A stretch of DNA of 53,046 bases from Lingula anatina (Eukaryota > Brachiopoda > Lingulata > Lingulida > Lingulidae): contig NW_019773753.1 in NCBI RefSeq assembly GCF_001039355.2, forward strand, positions 1 to 53,046. Direction: 5' to 3'. Positions 32,898-45,152 of the stretch are shown here, piece after piece. The notes beneath the pieces are model-generated. The model did no database searches. It was not told the DNA's origin and saw nothing but the letters and a program-made list of their open reading frames with translations. How positions within the stretch are numbered: the first letter of the stretch is position 1; the number at the start of each line of letters is the position of its first letter. The translations under genes were made by a program, and so were the position numbers.

Positions 32898-35072
32898 ATG
32901 CCGAAGAAACAGCAAAGGAACGGATTTTATTTTTACATGCAGGATCTGATGCCAGAACTACGAAGAGAGGGTAGAGTTTTTCCAAATGGAATGGCGGACG
33001 TGGTGCCTGTTGCTCACCCTCGATGGAAGGTGACAGCTTCCTTCAACATAATTCACGGCACTTGCACATGCAGTGACCTGTGCCTGTTTTGAACAGATTG
33101 TTGTAATAAATGTTTGGGTTAAAGAAACTCTAAATATATATAATGGATTTTTTTCAATGTCATATTGATACAGCGAAGTGATACAAAAGCACTTCCTTCG
33201 TGATGATTATTTCTTTTAGCTATATTTTTATTATTATTTAATTAAAGTTTGATTATCTGTCATTGCAAGCATAAGTGACTTTGATCGGTTGATGGATCCC
33301 AAAACCACATTTTACGACCTTTGTGATTGCACACTCGTCTGTCATAATGCCAAAAGTTGATAAGCTTTAATATCCTTATTGTTACTCATTTATAATTTTA
33401 ATATAACTATATATATAATTAAAATTATAAATGTACCCATGCAGTACTGCACTGTGCTATAGAGAAACCATAGGTATAAGGTAAAAAAATCAAATCCAGT
33501 AGAAATGACAATCTAGAAATGACACAAACCAAAACCATGTCAAAGGCTACATGTCCATTAAAAATGTACATAAAACTGAAGAGATAGCCAGAAGTGGGTT
33601 TATTAAAAGGAGCCATGCCACTAGACCAGTATTTTTAGATCCACTTTGATGCCAATCTTGAGTCTGCTTTTCTCAAGTTTTTCTGGCTAATTTCAGGCAG
33701 TATTACATTATTCATGACCACATTTTGTAATGTGGATATCTTATACGGAGCATTAATTTTTTTCCAGATGCTTTCAGAGCAAGATAAAGCGAGGTATGAA
33801 CAGATGGCTAAGGAATGGAAAGCCAAGATGCGTGGTGCAGAGGGAGACAAATACAGAGTTGATAATGTGGGGAACCTCCTCAGTGTAAGTGTATCACATG
33901 GTGGGCATCTCGATAGTCCAAAAAATGGTAACATTTTCATCAGTTTTTTAATCAAGGGTTCATTGGTCCGAAGGTTCTATAGTGAACATTCTGACCAATG
34001 AACCTTCGGACTATTGCTTTGGCCCCTTCACATTATTATGTGGGGAACCTCAAATTATCTTTACTAATTACAAAATAACAATTTTTGAAAATATTTTCTT
34101 TTAGGAAAGAAAAGATGAAAAGAAAGAATATGATATAGACAGGATGAGGGAAAGAAAACAAGTGAGAACCAAATGGCCTGCTGGGCAAGGTAAACTTCAT
34201 AATTTTATACTGTAAAGGGTGTTATATGCCATGCATTTTCTAACTGTGTTTGTTCTAGCCCAATTGATAATTCTACCCATTGCAATTAGTGATACTTGAT
34301 GTAAACTGAGCATATTTTACTTTGAACAGAATAGTTGAATTTATCTATTTATATTTATTTTTGCATTTGGCAAATATAAACGTGTTACTCAGTTGATGAA
34401 ATACAGCCCCAAATTTTATTGCCTGTATTTATGAAAATCTTCTAAAATAAAAATATTCACTCAGTAGACATACCAAATTATTGAAAAATAAATACTGCAA
34501 GTTATTTCACAAGCAATATTTGATTCTTTCTATTCATTTCTAGGTGTAATCCATGAAAAGTTCTACTTCATCAGTTTCCAGTACCTGTGTGAGACGGAAG
34601 AAGGATATTTTATTCCAGTGGAAGTAGGATTGATAGAGTACAGTCTGAACAATGGCATTACCAAACATCTACACAGGATGATAGAACCAGGTACTTTTAA
34701 TTAGTTTTCAAATTACATCATAAATTCAAGTGTGAAATGAGTGGGTTTTTTATAACCATTTTTTTGTGTTCTTAGTGAGATACACATGCTATCACCCATT
34801 GGCTTCTTCTTAACTGTTCTTTTTGGCATAGAGTCCCTAGCGATAAGATATGATTTTCAGGATCTGGTTTTCCTCCTTTTGATAGATTGCCCTTTGTCTT
34901 TCAGGTCCTATTCCCACAGGATACAGATATACATGCCAAAATCACAGTAAGTCTTTTGTTTAAATCTTTCTTTGTATCATTCTTTTTGTTTAGTTCATTT
35001 TTATCAAGAATTTGTTTCATTTGAACATAACAGTTATTTACACTGAGCTTTTGGTCTAACTTTGATAGGATT

Positions 35073-35114
<42 letters not shown>

Positions 35115-38100
35115 TAAAGATGACAGAGTGAAAGTGTTGAATTTTGCCACAAGATGTTGAATTTATGAATTGATATGTCTGTGTAGTAAATGTATAAATT
35201 CTCTATAATTTTTTTCAGGTGATGAAACACATCAAATTCCAATAGAAAGGTTTGAATATGCAGACAAAAACTACATGGGTCTATGGATTCAGATGGAAAA
35301 CTTCTTAAATCCCAACCAAGAGAAAAAAGAATCTCCACCTTTATATTGTCAGGTATATGTTGGTTGGTGTTCACTGTGATAGAAAATTAAGAGAGAATCT
35401 ATGGAAGTAAGCAAGTCTCTCATAAAGTATGGTGTCAACTGTCACAGACTTATGAAGTCCACAGTAGTGTCTGTGTGTAAGACTGCATTCCCATAGATTT
35501 TTAGGTCGATCTATCCCCTGGGTAGTCTCACTAGATTGCTGTCAGCTTAACCGGCTTAAATGTCCGTCACGCCTACTAAAAGCTGTAAGGGGGTAATTAA
35601 CTATAGTGCACGCTTGGCTGACAGCAATTTAGCGTGAACCCTCAGCTAGTTAGGTCAATCCAGTTGGATCTAAATCTGGGAATGCAGTCTTACAGTAGAT
35701 GTTAGCACTTGCCAGTGGGACAGCACGACAAACTTTCCTTAATTGCCACTGTTCAGAAAAGTTGATTGACACATTGATGTATTTCATAAAATGGGCAGAC
35801 CAAGGTGTCAGTTTGTGTGCTTACCAGGGAGTGTAATGAAATGAAAAAAGTAGTAGTTATTCTTGATGTTTACCCAGTTATGTTCTTTTATAGAAAAGGA
35901 AGTAGATTTATTTCAGAAGTGCTCATAAAAATAGATTTTATATTTATTTTCAAGCAATTCATAATGTTTCCTTTACTGATCATTTACTTTATTTTTTAGA
36001 AAGCTGAATGGAAATGTGTGAACAGTTGTTTGGAATGGCTCCATGCACATGCATGTCTTGGATATGCGAACAGGCTACGAAAAGTCTACGAGCTGGACGG
36101 ATTAGTACAGGATCTCTACGCACATTCATCTGCCTCCACTGCTATCGGGGAATGCACTGATCTTATCACTACATCTGCTTATGACTATGAGATTAACACA
36201 AGGTAGGAATTACCGTCTTAAGGATGATTTGCTTTTATCCAAGTGACTGTTTCTTATAAAAAAACAATTACAAATTGTTGGAAAAATGGGGTCATATTTA
36301 TCATTTTCTTTAGGCATTGTTGTTTGTTCTTTATTTAGTGTTTTGTGAAATTAAAAGCTGTCAAGCATGAGTTAAGGTCTTCTTTTTTACACACATCTGT
36401 TTTAATTTGAATTTCCAGTCAATCTTGCCTCCAGAAATGTTCCCAGATGTTAATTTTTTCCCTTATTTTCTGTTTTCTGTTATTTTCTTATGTTCAATTT
36501 AAAAAAATAGACGGAGAGAGAGATTCTATTATTTGTTGAAATAATTGACTTACAGTTTTAACATGTAGGTCAAAAGCAAGAAAGCCTGGATGATGTACAA
36601 TTTTCCAGAGGTTTCATATTTGCCCCCATGTTTTAAATCTAGATAGATTGAAGGTAAAATGTAAGTTATTTGATATGAGCAATTTAGAATTATTTTACCA
36701 GGTGTGATTACCATGAAGATAAGGAGGTCAAGCACTGTGCTCTGGCTACTGTTCGCAGATTTGCGTAAGTGTAGATTCATTTGTTAAATTTGTGATAATT
36801 GTTTTGGTATTTTTATGATATGTCAGAGTCTATCTTTACTCTCTCTTCACGGCAAAACAAAAATTGTGTTTTTCATTAATTTGTACGATGGTTGAATTTC
36901 TTGTTTGATAATTAAGATATTTACATTGTTTCTATTGAGTTGGGGGAAGATAAGAAAACTTGAATGAAATACATGTATTGCCCTCTTAGTTGTTAGTAGA
37001 AATATTACATATACTGTGTTAGGCAACTCAAGATGTGATAGAATTACATTTCAGCATGACTACTCATTGAATTTTTTGGATGAATTGTTACACACAGTAC
37101 TGATCTCATCCAAAGTATGCATTACCTCTTTTATCTCATTCTATACACAAACGCACTGGTATCTCAGACTTTTGAATTTGTTGTGAGACGCTTTTGTAAT
37201 CTCATCGCACCTTTCAGTCAAACTTATAGAAATTTGTCTGAAAGCAAGACTATTATAATGTAGAATTATTGTACATTCCAGATACGCTCTCTCAGATTCC
37301 TTATCAGAAATCTATGACTTTGAGATTACTGCGCAGCACCTACCAGTCCGCCCAGATGATCAGCCAGCCTACACCTTGATAGAGCCTGCGTCTATTAAGA
37401 TCGCCCCACTGCCCGCGGGGAGGAACAGAAGTAACCAGTCCCCATCCAGGGGTAGTCCAAGCAGGGGGAGAGGACAGGCCAACACCAGCAATAATGGCAG
37501 TTTTCCAGCCAGGGATTTTAGACTGAATCAAAATGTTAGTATTGTGAGAAATTGGTGATTATGTTTGGCTGATGTTTATTGCTTTTCAGTTTTTTTTCTA
37601 TTGCATGGCCACAGTTATTATCATGACATTAATCTGGTGATCTCTTAGTGTAATTTTCTTTTTATTCTCCCCCCCCCCCCTCTCCCCTGGAGTTTGTTCA
37701 GTTTTTTTCTTTAAAATGTTAATATTTTATTTGTAGAAATATAAAATTGTTCAGAAAATACAGTGAAGAAATAAATATCTATTGTTTATAGGAAGCAGGT
37801 TCTCAGCTTCAGCACCAGCAGTACGTGGAGCCATCTCAGACAATACGTAGACCAAATGTGCCAGGGGTGGCAGCACAGTCAACCTTCCCACCAGCTCCAA
37901 GACAAGCCCCATGGGCAGCCAAACCAGTTGTAAACCAGGGTCAAGCTTTGTCGCAGTTAGGGGCAGGTGAGGGTTTAAAAGAGTCATTATAAGGATAATG
38001 ATAGGTAAAATTCCACTCCATTTGCATGCTTAGCCATGTCTGCTTGATTTAAAGATCATTAGAGAATTTTTATGTACAGACACAGATGTGTCTGTACATA

Positions 38101-40824
38101 TTGCCATCACCTGCGTCTGTCGTCGCCGTCCCTGTCGCNCTGCCTTGTTGTATTTGGTTTTAGAGGACTGTCACGAGGGTATCATAGTGGAAATTTTTAG
38201 CTTTGTCTCATTTTCAGGTTTCCTTAAAATTGCCTATGAGCTGGCAGCTGAAATAAAACTTGTTTAAAAAATATGTCAAACACTTTTGATTTGAATGTGG
38301 ATATTGACCGTAATAAGTCATAATTGTACCTTGAAACAAGGTGTGATTTATCTCGTACATGAATGTGAGAATGTGAAATTTAAATCAGGGGCCTTTATTT
38401 CAAGGAGCTCCCCGAGCTGCTGCACCTGCACCTCATCCTCTCCAACAGATGTCAGCACCAGCTCCATGGGCTCAGAAAGCTGCTGGGCTGCCAAGAGGGG
38501 CCCAAAACACGTCTGGAACTGCTTTGCCTCCTAGAAATCCATCTTTCCATGGAGATTTGCAAGATGCCGAGGAGTTTCCTAGCCTTGGAGGTAATTATGT
38601 TCTGAATGTCAGTAAAGAAATAGAGTTTTCTCTTTTAATTAGTATTTCTATGCCATTTTTACAAAAATCCTATTTATAATACTATTTGTGTATAGGAATT
38701 GCTCTCCCTGAGATAAAATCTGACAGTGAATTTTAAAAGCTGATGCTGTACCTTATACCATAGGCCCCGCTTCCAAAGCAGTGCCAGCACAAGCCCCAAA
38801 GTTTGCTGGGAGAGGGTCTGCAGCGCCACCTGCCCAAGCTGCTCCCAAACCACCAGTTTCCTGGAGTTCACAAGGTAAAACAAAGACTTAGCCCAGCCTT
38901 TTCAATACACACTATGGTGGCAAATATATTATTGGTAGCTTGTATGCCCCTTGTGTAGTGTATTCTATATGTGCACAGTACTGTGCTTGTAGTTGATTGT
39001 AACTCCTGGACCTTCTGATATACTGGAATAAGTGCTGTGGCCCACTCTTTTAAACTTTGAACTTCCACTGAAAAAATTATCATACCAGGTTTTTTTTTTC
39101 ACACTCCTTTATATACAATGCCTTTACATTGTGGAGCTCTTCTGACAGAAGGGTTATTTTTGGGTTTTCAGAATGTTCATGACTGTGGATAGTTCAGAAT
39201 GTTTTGTTTTATAAAAGTTGTCTAATTCTTACTGATATATTTTATGTTCCAGTGCAATATCCAAGTGCCAATACTCTGTCAACAGTTGCTCCACTCCAAA
39301 CAACTGGTAAGTAACTTTCTAGAGCTCAAACTGGGAGAACTTAACAGTGATGTAGATCGATTATTGTAAGCACAGTTGTATTGAGTTGTAGTTCATTGGA
39401 TTGTATTACACAGAGCAAGGTTTTAGTCCATCTTGAGTGGTCAGTCTTGTCACTTAACATTAAATTTAACAAATTCTTAGGTACCTATGAATTGTTTGTT
39501 TAGTCCAATCAGATTTTGGTTACAGTGAATAAAACTGGTTTGATGTTTGCAACATTTCCAAAAAGGCTGATGCTGGCATATAATAATTTTGCTGGAAAGA
39601 ATTTTTTTCTCCAAATGAAAAAGTTGATTAAATCTTTCTTCTTAGATTGATTTTTAATTACTTTCACTTAACATTTTGATTTGGCTGAATTACTTCACCT
39701 TTTTGGGTAAATCAAACTTAATTGGATTCAGCCGTTAGAGTTATACCATTGCATTCATAATATATATGCTTTTGAGAGCCATTGCAGTTAAGTTGGAATA
39801 CCTGTCGGGTTAGATAGGTGTACAAAATGAATGACTGCATTGTCTCTCCAGTGTCATCAGGTGCTCAGGGAGTTGCCATGCCCAGACCAGCTTGGGGAGC
39901 AGGGTCTCAGGCAGGTAAGCATACAGTGTCAGGTTGTACAGCGCAGCTAGCTGGTATTTCACTACTCAAAAAATTAACGTTTGTCATGTTTAGAGTGTTT
40001 TCCATCAAGCTTTACTCGAGGTTTTAAAGTGAATTTGGTGTTCACTCTCATACTGATTCTTATATTTTGAAACAGGGATCACATCCTCCATACATTTTTG
40101 TGTCATTTTCTAGAAGTATTTTAAATCGATCATAGCAAACTGTTAAGTGTGCAAGTATTTCAGATGATATATATATATAACTATATAACCACCTAGTGCA
40201 TCAGGCTTACTCAAGTCATACATTTGTATAATCTTCTGTATTCCCAGGGTCTCCTGGCAGGGGCCAAGCAAGAGGAAGGGGTATATACAACCCTGGGGCA
40301 ACCAGGCCACCCCCCGGGTTTGCCAACCCCCCTGTAGGGCGTGGTGCCCCCTGTGCCATGGTGGGACGTGGTTATGCCATTCCCCCAGGAATGGGGCGTG
40401 GCTTACTTGGTCAGCCATCACAGGCAATCCGGCTGTCCGGCCCAGTTACTCAGAACGGTAGGGTGTGTTCACTCTGGGTTCAGATGAACCAATGAAATTT
40501 GTCTGAACTGTTGCCAAATAGTTTCAATTAGAATTAAGGCAGTTAACTCGTCTGAGTTCTAACTTGGGATAATGACCTTTTAAATATCCTAATTTTTCAA
40601 CAAAGATCAATCTTTTTGCTCTGATTACACCCATTAATTTCACTTAATTGTATCCAGTTTTAAGTTTAAAAATAATAAATTTTATAAGCGTGTTTACAAA
40701 CAATGATTAATTATCATAATCATTTATCCTTCTTATTTATTATTTTTTCTTATTTCATTATGTTGCAGATGTCAGTGCAGGTATAGCTAGTCTGGATCTG
40801 GAAGCCGACGAGAACTGGGGATAG
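32898..40824 (+). CDS. MAEL: Maelstrom (piRNA-pathway HMG-box/MAEL protein) with long C-terminal tail
   Basis: Sixteen coding exons join in phase: 32898-33029, 33768-33884, 34105-34189, 34544-34690, 34905-34946, 35219-35352, 36000-36202, 36702-36764, 37282-37534, 37792-37966, 38405-38590, 38764-38874, 39253-39306, 39852-39914, 40248-40457 and 40769-40824, giving 676 residues. Residues 1-75 are an HMG box (MPKKQQRNGFYFYMQDLMPE, LSEQDKARYEQMAKEWKAKM). Residues about 112-325 are the RNase H-like MAEL domain, with CQNHSDETHQIP and RCDYHEDKEVKHC carrying the conserved Cys/His positions. Maelstrom acts in germline piRNA-directed transposon silencing. The product is far longer than the 434-residue human protein: about 350 extra residues rich in Pro, Ala, Gln and Arg-Gly, with a Trp motif in most tail exons. 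The exon 9 donor could also be 37543 (three more residues). Family call very firm; tail from splice-phase logic. Confidence 0.93.
33957..34010. repeat. Inverted repeat in Maelstrom intron 2
   Basis: The left arm 'attggtccgaaggttc' (33962-33977) is mirrored by 'gaccaat' and 'gaaccttcggac' (33992-34010), leaving a short spacer. It could be the remains of a small fold-back element; no other copies are visible here. Confidence 0.55.
35074..35113. repeat. Poly-T run (40 bases)
   Basis: A homopolymer in Maelstrom intron 5, about 105 bases before exon 6. The long antisense frame containing a poly-Lys stretch is an artefact of it. Confidence 0.9.
35477..35693 (+). mobile_element. Fold-back MITE, copy 1 (perfect 17-bp terminal repeats)
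   Basis: The ends are 'gtaagactgcattccca' (35477-35493) and its exact inverse (35677-35693). Inside, 'gattgctgtcagctta' and 'ggctgacagcaattta' form a second inverted pair, so the whole 217-bp element can fold into a long imperfect hairpin around a loop with 'cctactaaaagctgtaaggg'. It lies in Maelstrom intron 6. Related copies are at 44922-45152, 48838-49066 and 52000-52226. It has no coding capacity; the superfamily is not determined. Confidence 0.85.
38073..38098. repeat. 26-bp near-perfect palindrome in Maelstrom intron 10
   Basis: The sequence tgtacagacaca-gatgtgtctgtaca is self-complementary apart from its centre. It is followed by a G+C-rich 'cgtctgtcgtcgccgtc' stretch with one undetermined base (38139). 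It may mark the end of an unidentified repeat. Confidence 0.5.
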
Positions 40825-41318
40825 AAACGGCCTTGACCTCAGCCCACAGCTGCAAGACCTGACTGACACTTTGGTATGGTGTCTGCAACACTTCCCAGAG
40901 ATTTTGTATCTCTTACCAAAGAGATTTTTATCATTTGTCTTTTAATTGTAGTTGTCACTGTTGTTATTAAGGACCTTTTGTCTCCGAGAGGTTGAGACGT
41001 ATGAAGTGTTCCAGTATTCTTTTAGTGTAGCAGAAATATGTATCTTTTTCTCTTCATCATCCTTGAATGCTAGAATTTTAACACCGTTAAGGCATCAATT
41101 CATTTGTAGGTTTTAAAAAGGAAAAATTAATATTGCTTTAATTGTTGTAAGGATGGTATTTTTATGTTGAAGGACTGTTACAGTTTCTTTGAATATCCCC
41201 AAAACCTGCGTCTTTAAACTTCTTCCCCAAATTTCCCAGTTCTTTGAAATGTGAATTAACACATAGTCCAGTTTTACTCTGAAAGGGGTGTGCTTTCTCA
41301 TATAAAGAAGGGTTTTTA

Positions 41319-41337
41319 AATAAATGTTGGAAATAAA
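41319..41337 (+). terminator. Candidate polyadenylation signals of Maelstrom
   Basis: Two AATAAA hexamers (41319-41324 and 41332-41337) lie about 500 bases after the stop codon at 40822-40824. A further AATAAA occurs near 41886. Which is used cannot be told from sequence. Confidence 0.45.
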
Positions 41338-42989
41338 AGGCGCACTTACTAGGTTTCAGACTTAAAAAAGCATAAGAATTGATCCAGAATGCAACTTGCT
41401 TTCCTCTCAACTTGGGAAAATTTCATGTACCACGTGTACCAATTTTTTTTGTAAGTTTTTATTTGAGAGGTTTCTCCACAAACTATATAAGCATTTCTTG
41501 GTGGATGAAGTGAACTTTGTCATTTTTATTACACAATTCAGTTCTTGGAAAATACTGCAAGAGGATAACGTGACTGTACTTAAACTTGTACATCTTCACC
41601 ACTTTTATAATCCTGAAACCTTACTTCGGTGTCAGACTTTAAGTTAATGAAAAATTTATATATATATTTTTTGTTATAACATTTGGTGTTTCTACTATTA
41701 TAAGTGCAGTAAATACCATAACTTGCTGTAGCCAATATATATGTATATTGTATTTTTCTCATTCGAATGTTTTAATGCACAGTGCAGTTCAAATGAAAAT
41801 GCAACAAAAGTTTCACAATAAGTTCTCTTTTTATTAGACCATTAATTTGCACCTGTTGGCTGGTAAGGTAAAAGTTGTTAAAATGAATAAATATATTTTA
41901 TTATAAATCTTATATGATATTACTGAAATATTTCAGAATTACAATTCACGCAAGAAATGGGCACCGTGACTAGTTATGACGCTGACCCACACACTTGGAT
42001 AGTGACCAATTAATTTTTGTTCTCTTTTGGACTTTTCTAAAAAAATTGACTCTCACGCAAAGCAAGTGTATTTTTAGAGAAAAAAAATCACAGAAGATTA
42101 ACATGAGGCTATAAAAATGCTTTCTCAAACTGTTCAGAAAGAAGAGATTACATTTCCTAGTGCCCATCAATAAAAGTCTACTTTCTGTTGTATAATGAAT
42201 ACCACCTGGCCACTCTAAAAAAATGTCTAACGAACAGATCATCTCTTTTTAGGAGACATTCTTATCTTAGAATTGTGCTAAACAAAAGATCAAACCAGTA
42301 TTTTTAAAAACCATATGTTAAAATACTCAGATCCTAGATGACAAGTAGCTATAAATTATTTTGGTTATGAAACATAAAATCTTAATAACCACAAGATCCA
42401 GCATATGTTGATAAAAAGTTTAGATTCCAGAAAAAAATGACTATAAAACTCTGTCATGTGAACTTCTAATCCTAAAATCATAAAAGTAAGACAAAAGGTA
42501 TCTCCAGTACTTTGAAACCCATCATGCTGATAAAAATTTAGATGCTAGAAAATAAAAAACTTAAAAACTGACAGTAACAACAAAATCTTTCATTTGAAAT
42601 GTACAAGGACTGGTGAGGAGTTATTCCAAGAGCAGTTAATCTCAGGTGAGAGTTGGAAACTTGTAAATGTGCCAATCATCCAAATGTTATACATAATAAT
42701 ATCTTGAAAAATTGTTAAAAGACAAGGCCTTTAGCCTCTATCTTTACTCCTCAGTCAACAAATGCCCTGTATGATGTAAAAAGTAAATTTGGTAGATACT
42801 GGGAGCATACTGCCAATGTTGTATAATCTACCCAAACTAATAAAAAATTAAAGACGTCATGTTTGAGTAACTGTGCATAGAGTTAAGGCCTCAGTCTTGT
42901 TAAGCTTCTTTTGTAAACTTACAAAATATGTTACGTAAAATTCAACTGCTATTACATAAATCAAAACATGCTCAAATCATATATATCGT
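41338..42989. other. Gene-free A+T-rich DNA between convergent genes
   Basis: Downstream DNA of Maelstrom. Many stops occur in all frames, and the short frames here (for example 41396-41647 and 41970-42242) do not resemble any family. Some of it may be 3' UTR. Confidence 0.5.
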
Positions 42990-44890
42990 TCATATGCAAA
43001 ACACACCTATCAAAGGACAATTGCACTGAAATGGTAACCGACACTTGACGCGAAAGTTATGTAAAATTCCACTAATTAAACATAACCTAACTTTACCTCC
43101 CCTACGTACACCACACACACCTTCATAGCACTAAGATTGTAATTAACACATACAGTCTAGCTAATTTGTAAATTTGCTGACACACTTCCTTGTCAATTAG
43201 TTCTGATTTTATAACTACTGGAAAACACCCGTGGTTATACAATGTGGAATGACAGGAAAACAAGTTACACAACATAGAAAATTTGCTGTATAAGTGTCTT
43301 CCTGGGGCCCATTTCACACACACACAATATTACTCCCTGAAAAAGAGGGGTAAACTTTTAGGCTAAAATTATTGTTTACTTTGACCTAAGATAAAGTAAA
43401 AAAAAATAAATAAATAAAAGCCAGGAAATTGGTTTTAGAGATTGGTTTTAGGCCAATATGTGCTTAATCAGAAATCTTTTATGCTAAACAAGCCTGTAAA
43501 GGACCTTTGCACTGAAATGGCAACCTATAGACTTGTTAATTTGAAAAGTAGCTGACACCATTCCATGAAAATTAGTTTTGATTTTATAACAACTGGAAAA
43601 CATCCAAGTTATGCAACATGAAAAATTTGCAGTGTAGGTGTCTTTCTGGGGCCCATTTCACAAAAAGAAAAATTGGTCTGTACTTTTAGGCTAAAATGAC
43701 TGTTTACTTTGACTTAAGATAAAGCCAAAAAAATGAAAGCCAGGAAATTGGTCTAATCTTTAAGGCCAACATGTGCTTAATCAGAAAACCCTTTTATGCA
43801 GAACAAGCCTGCAAAGGACAACTGCACTTAAATGGTAATCTACAGACTTCTTCATTATTTAATTTGCTGACACCATTTTATGAAAATTAGATTTGATTTT
43901 ATAACAGGAAAATATCCAAGTTTTATAACATGGACAATTTGGTGTGTAGGTGTCTTTAGGCCCATTTCATGAAAAAAAAAAAATTAAACCTCCAATGGGA
44001 CTCCATTAAGACTTATTTTTTAGGCTGAAATTATTGTCTACTTTAACCTAAAGTTTAAAAGAAATTAAAGCCAGGAAATTGGTCTAATCTTGAAAGCCAA
44101 TATGTGCTTAATCAGAAATTTCTTTTATGCAGAACAAGCCTGCAAAGGACTACTGCACTAAAATGGTAATTAACAGACTTGTTAATTTGAAAAGTAGCTG
44201 ACACCATTCCATGAAAATTAGTTTTGATTTTATAACAGCTGGAAAACATCCAACTTATGCAACATGAAAAATTTGCAGCGTAGGTGTCTTTCTGGGGCCC
44301 ATTTCACAAAAAGAAAAAAATACATTTAAAATTGGTCTGTACTTTTAGGCTAAAATGACTGTTTACTTTGACTTAAGATAAAGCCAAAAAAATGAAAGCC
44401 AGGAAATTGGTCTAATCTTTAAGGCCAACATGTGCTTAATCAGAAAACCCTTTTATGCAGAACAAGCCTGCAAAGGACTACTGTACTAAAATGGCAATTA
44501 ACAGACTTACAAATTAGAAATATTGTCACCATTTCATGAAAATTAGATTTGATTTTATAACAGGAAAACATCCAAGTTATATAACATAGAAAATTTGCTG
44601 TGTAGGTGACTTTCTGGGGCCCATTAAAAAAAAAATTATCCCCTGAGGTCTAATATTTTAGACCAAAATTACGTTGACCTAAGATAAAATAATAAAAAAA
44701 TTAAAGCCAGAAAATTGGTCTAATCTTTAAAGCCAACATGTACTTAAACAAAAATCCCTTTCATACAAAACAAGCCAGCAACTTCACTGAAATGGTAATT
44801 TACAGACTAACTACTTTGTAAATTTGCTGTCCCCATTCCATAAGAATAAGTTTTGATTTTATAACAATAGACAAACAAGTTATACAAGTT
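42990..44890. repeat. Degenerate tandem array, unit about 310-330 bp, five to six copies
   Basis: The same ordered blocks recur: 'gcactgaaatggtaa', 'gaaaattagttttgatttta', 'tgtaggtgtctttctggggc', 'ggctaaaat..tgtttacttt', 'aaagccaggaaattggt' and 'caatatgtgcttaatcag'. The 'gcact.aaatgg' block starts at about 43021, 43508, 43823, 44154, 44481 and 44784. Spacings are therefore about 305-330 except the first, which carries roughly 150 extra bases. Copies differ by substitutions and small gaps, so the array is old. No open frame is conserved between units. Confidence 0.88.
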
Positions 44891-44921
44891 CATCTTAGAG
44901 CACTTTCAGAACAGCAGACTA

Positions 44922-45152
44922 AGGGTGCATTCCCAGAGATTTAGATCGATCCAGAGATTAAGATTTAGATCGACCTAACTCCCTGGGGGTTCACGCTAAA
45001 TTGCAGTCAGCCGAGAGCGCACCATAGTTAATTACCTCCTTACAGCTTTTAGTAGGCAGGATAGACGCTTAAGCCAGCTAAGCTGACAGTAATCTAGTGA
45101 GACTCCCCACAAGGATAGATCGATCTAAAATCTATGGAAATGGGGTATAACA
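44922..45152 (-). mobile_element. Fold-back MITE, copy 2
   Basis: The element runs from 'gggtgcattcccagagattt' to 'ctatggaaatggggtata', with internal 'agatcgatc' palindromes and the pair 'cacgctaaattgcagtcagc' / 'agctgacagtaatctagtga'. It is in the opposite orientation to copies 1 and 3, directly beyond the tandem array. Confidence 0.82.

Noticed and set aside
34901-35374. Minus-strand 157-residue frame with a poly-lysine run
   Set aside because: It is antisense to Maelstrom exons 5-6 and is held open by the poly-T tract.
38295-38679. Two overlapping plus-strand frames of 79 and 76 residues
   Set aside because: They are intron read-through or wrong-frame readings around Maelstrom exon 11.
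42990-44890. Possible CRISPR-like or coding tandem repeat
   Set aside because: Units are over 300 bp, diverged and without spacers or conserved frames; the surrounding genes are intron-containing animal genes.
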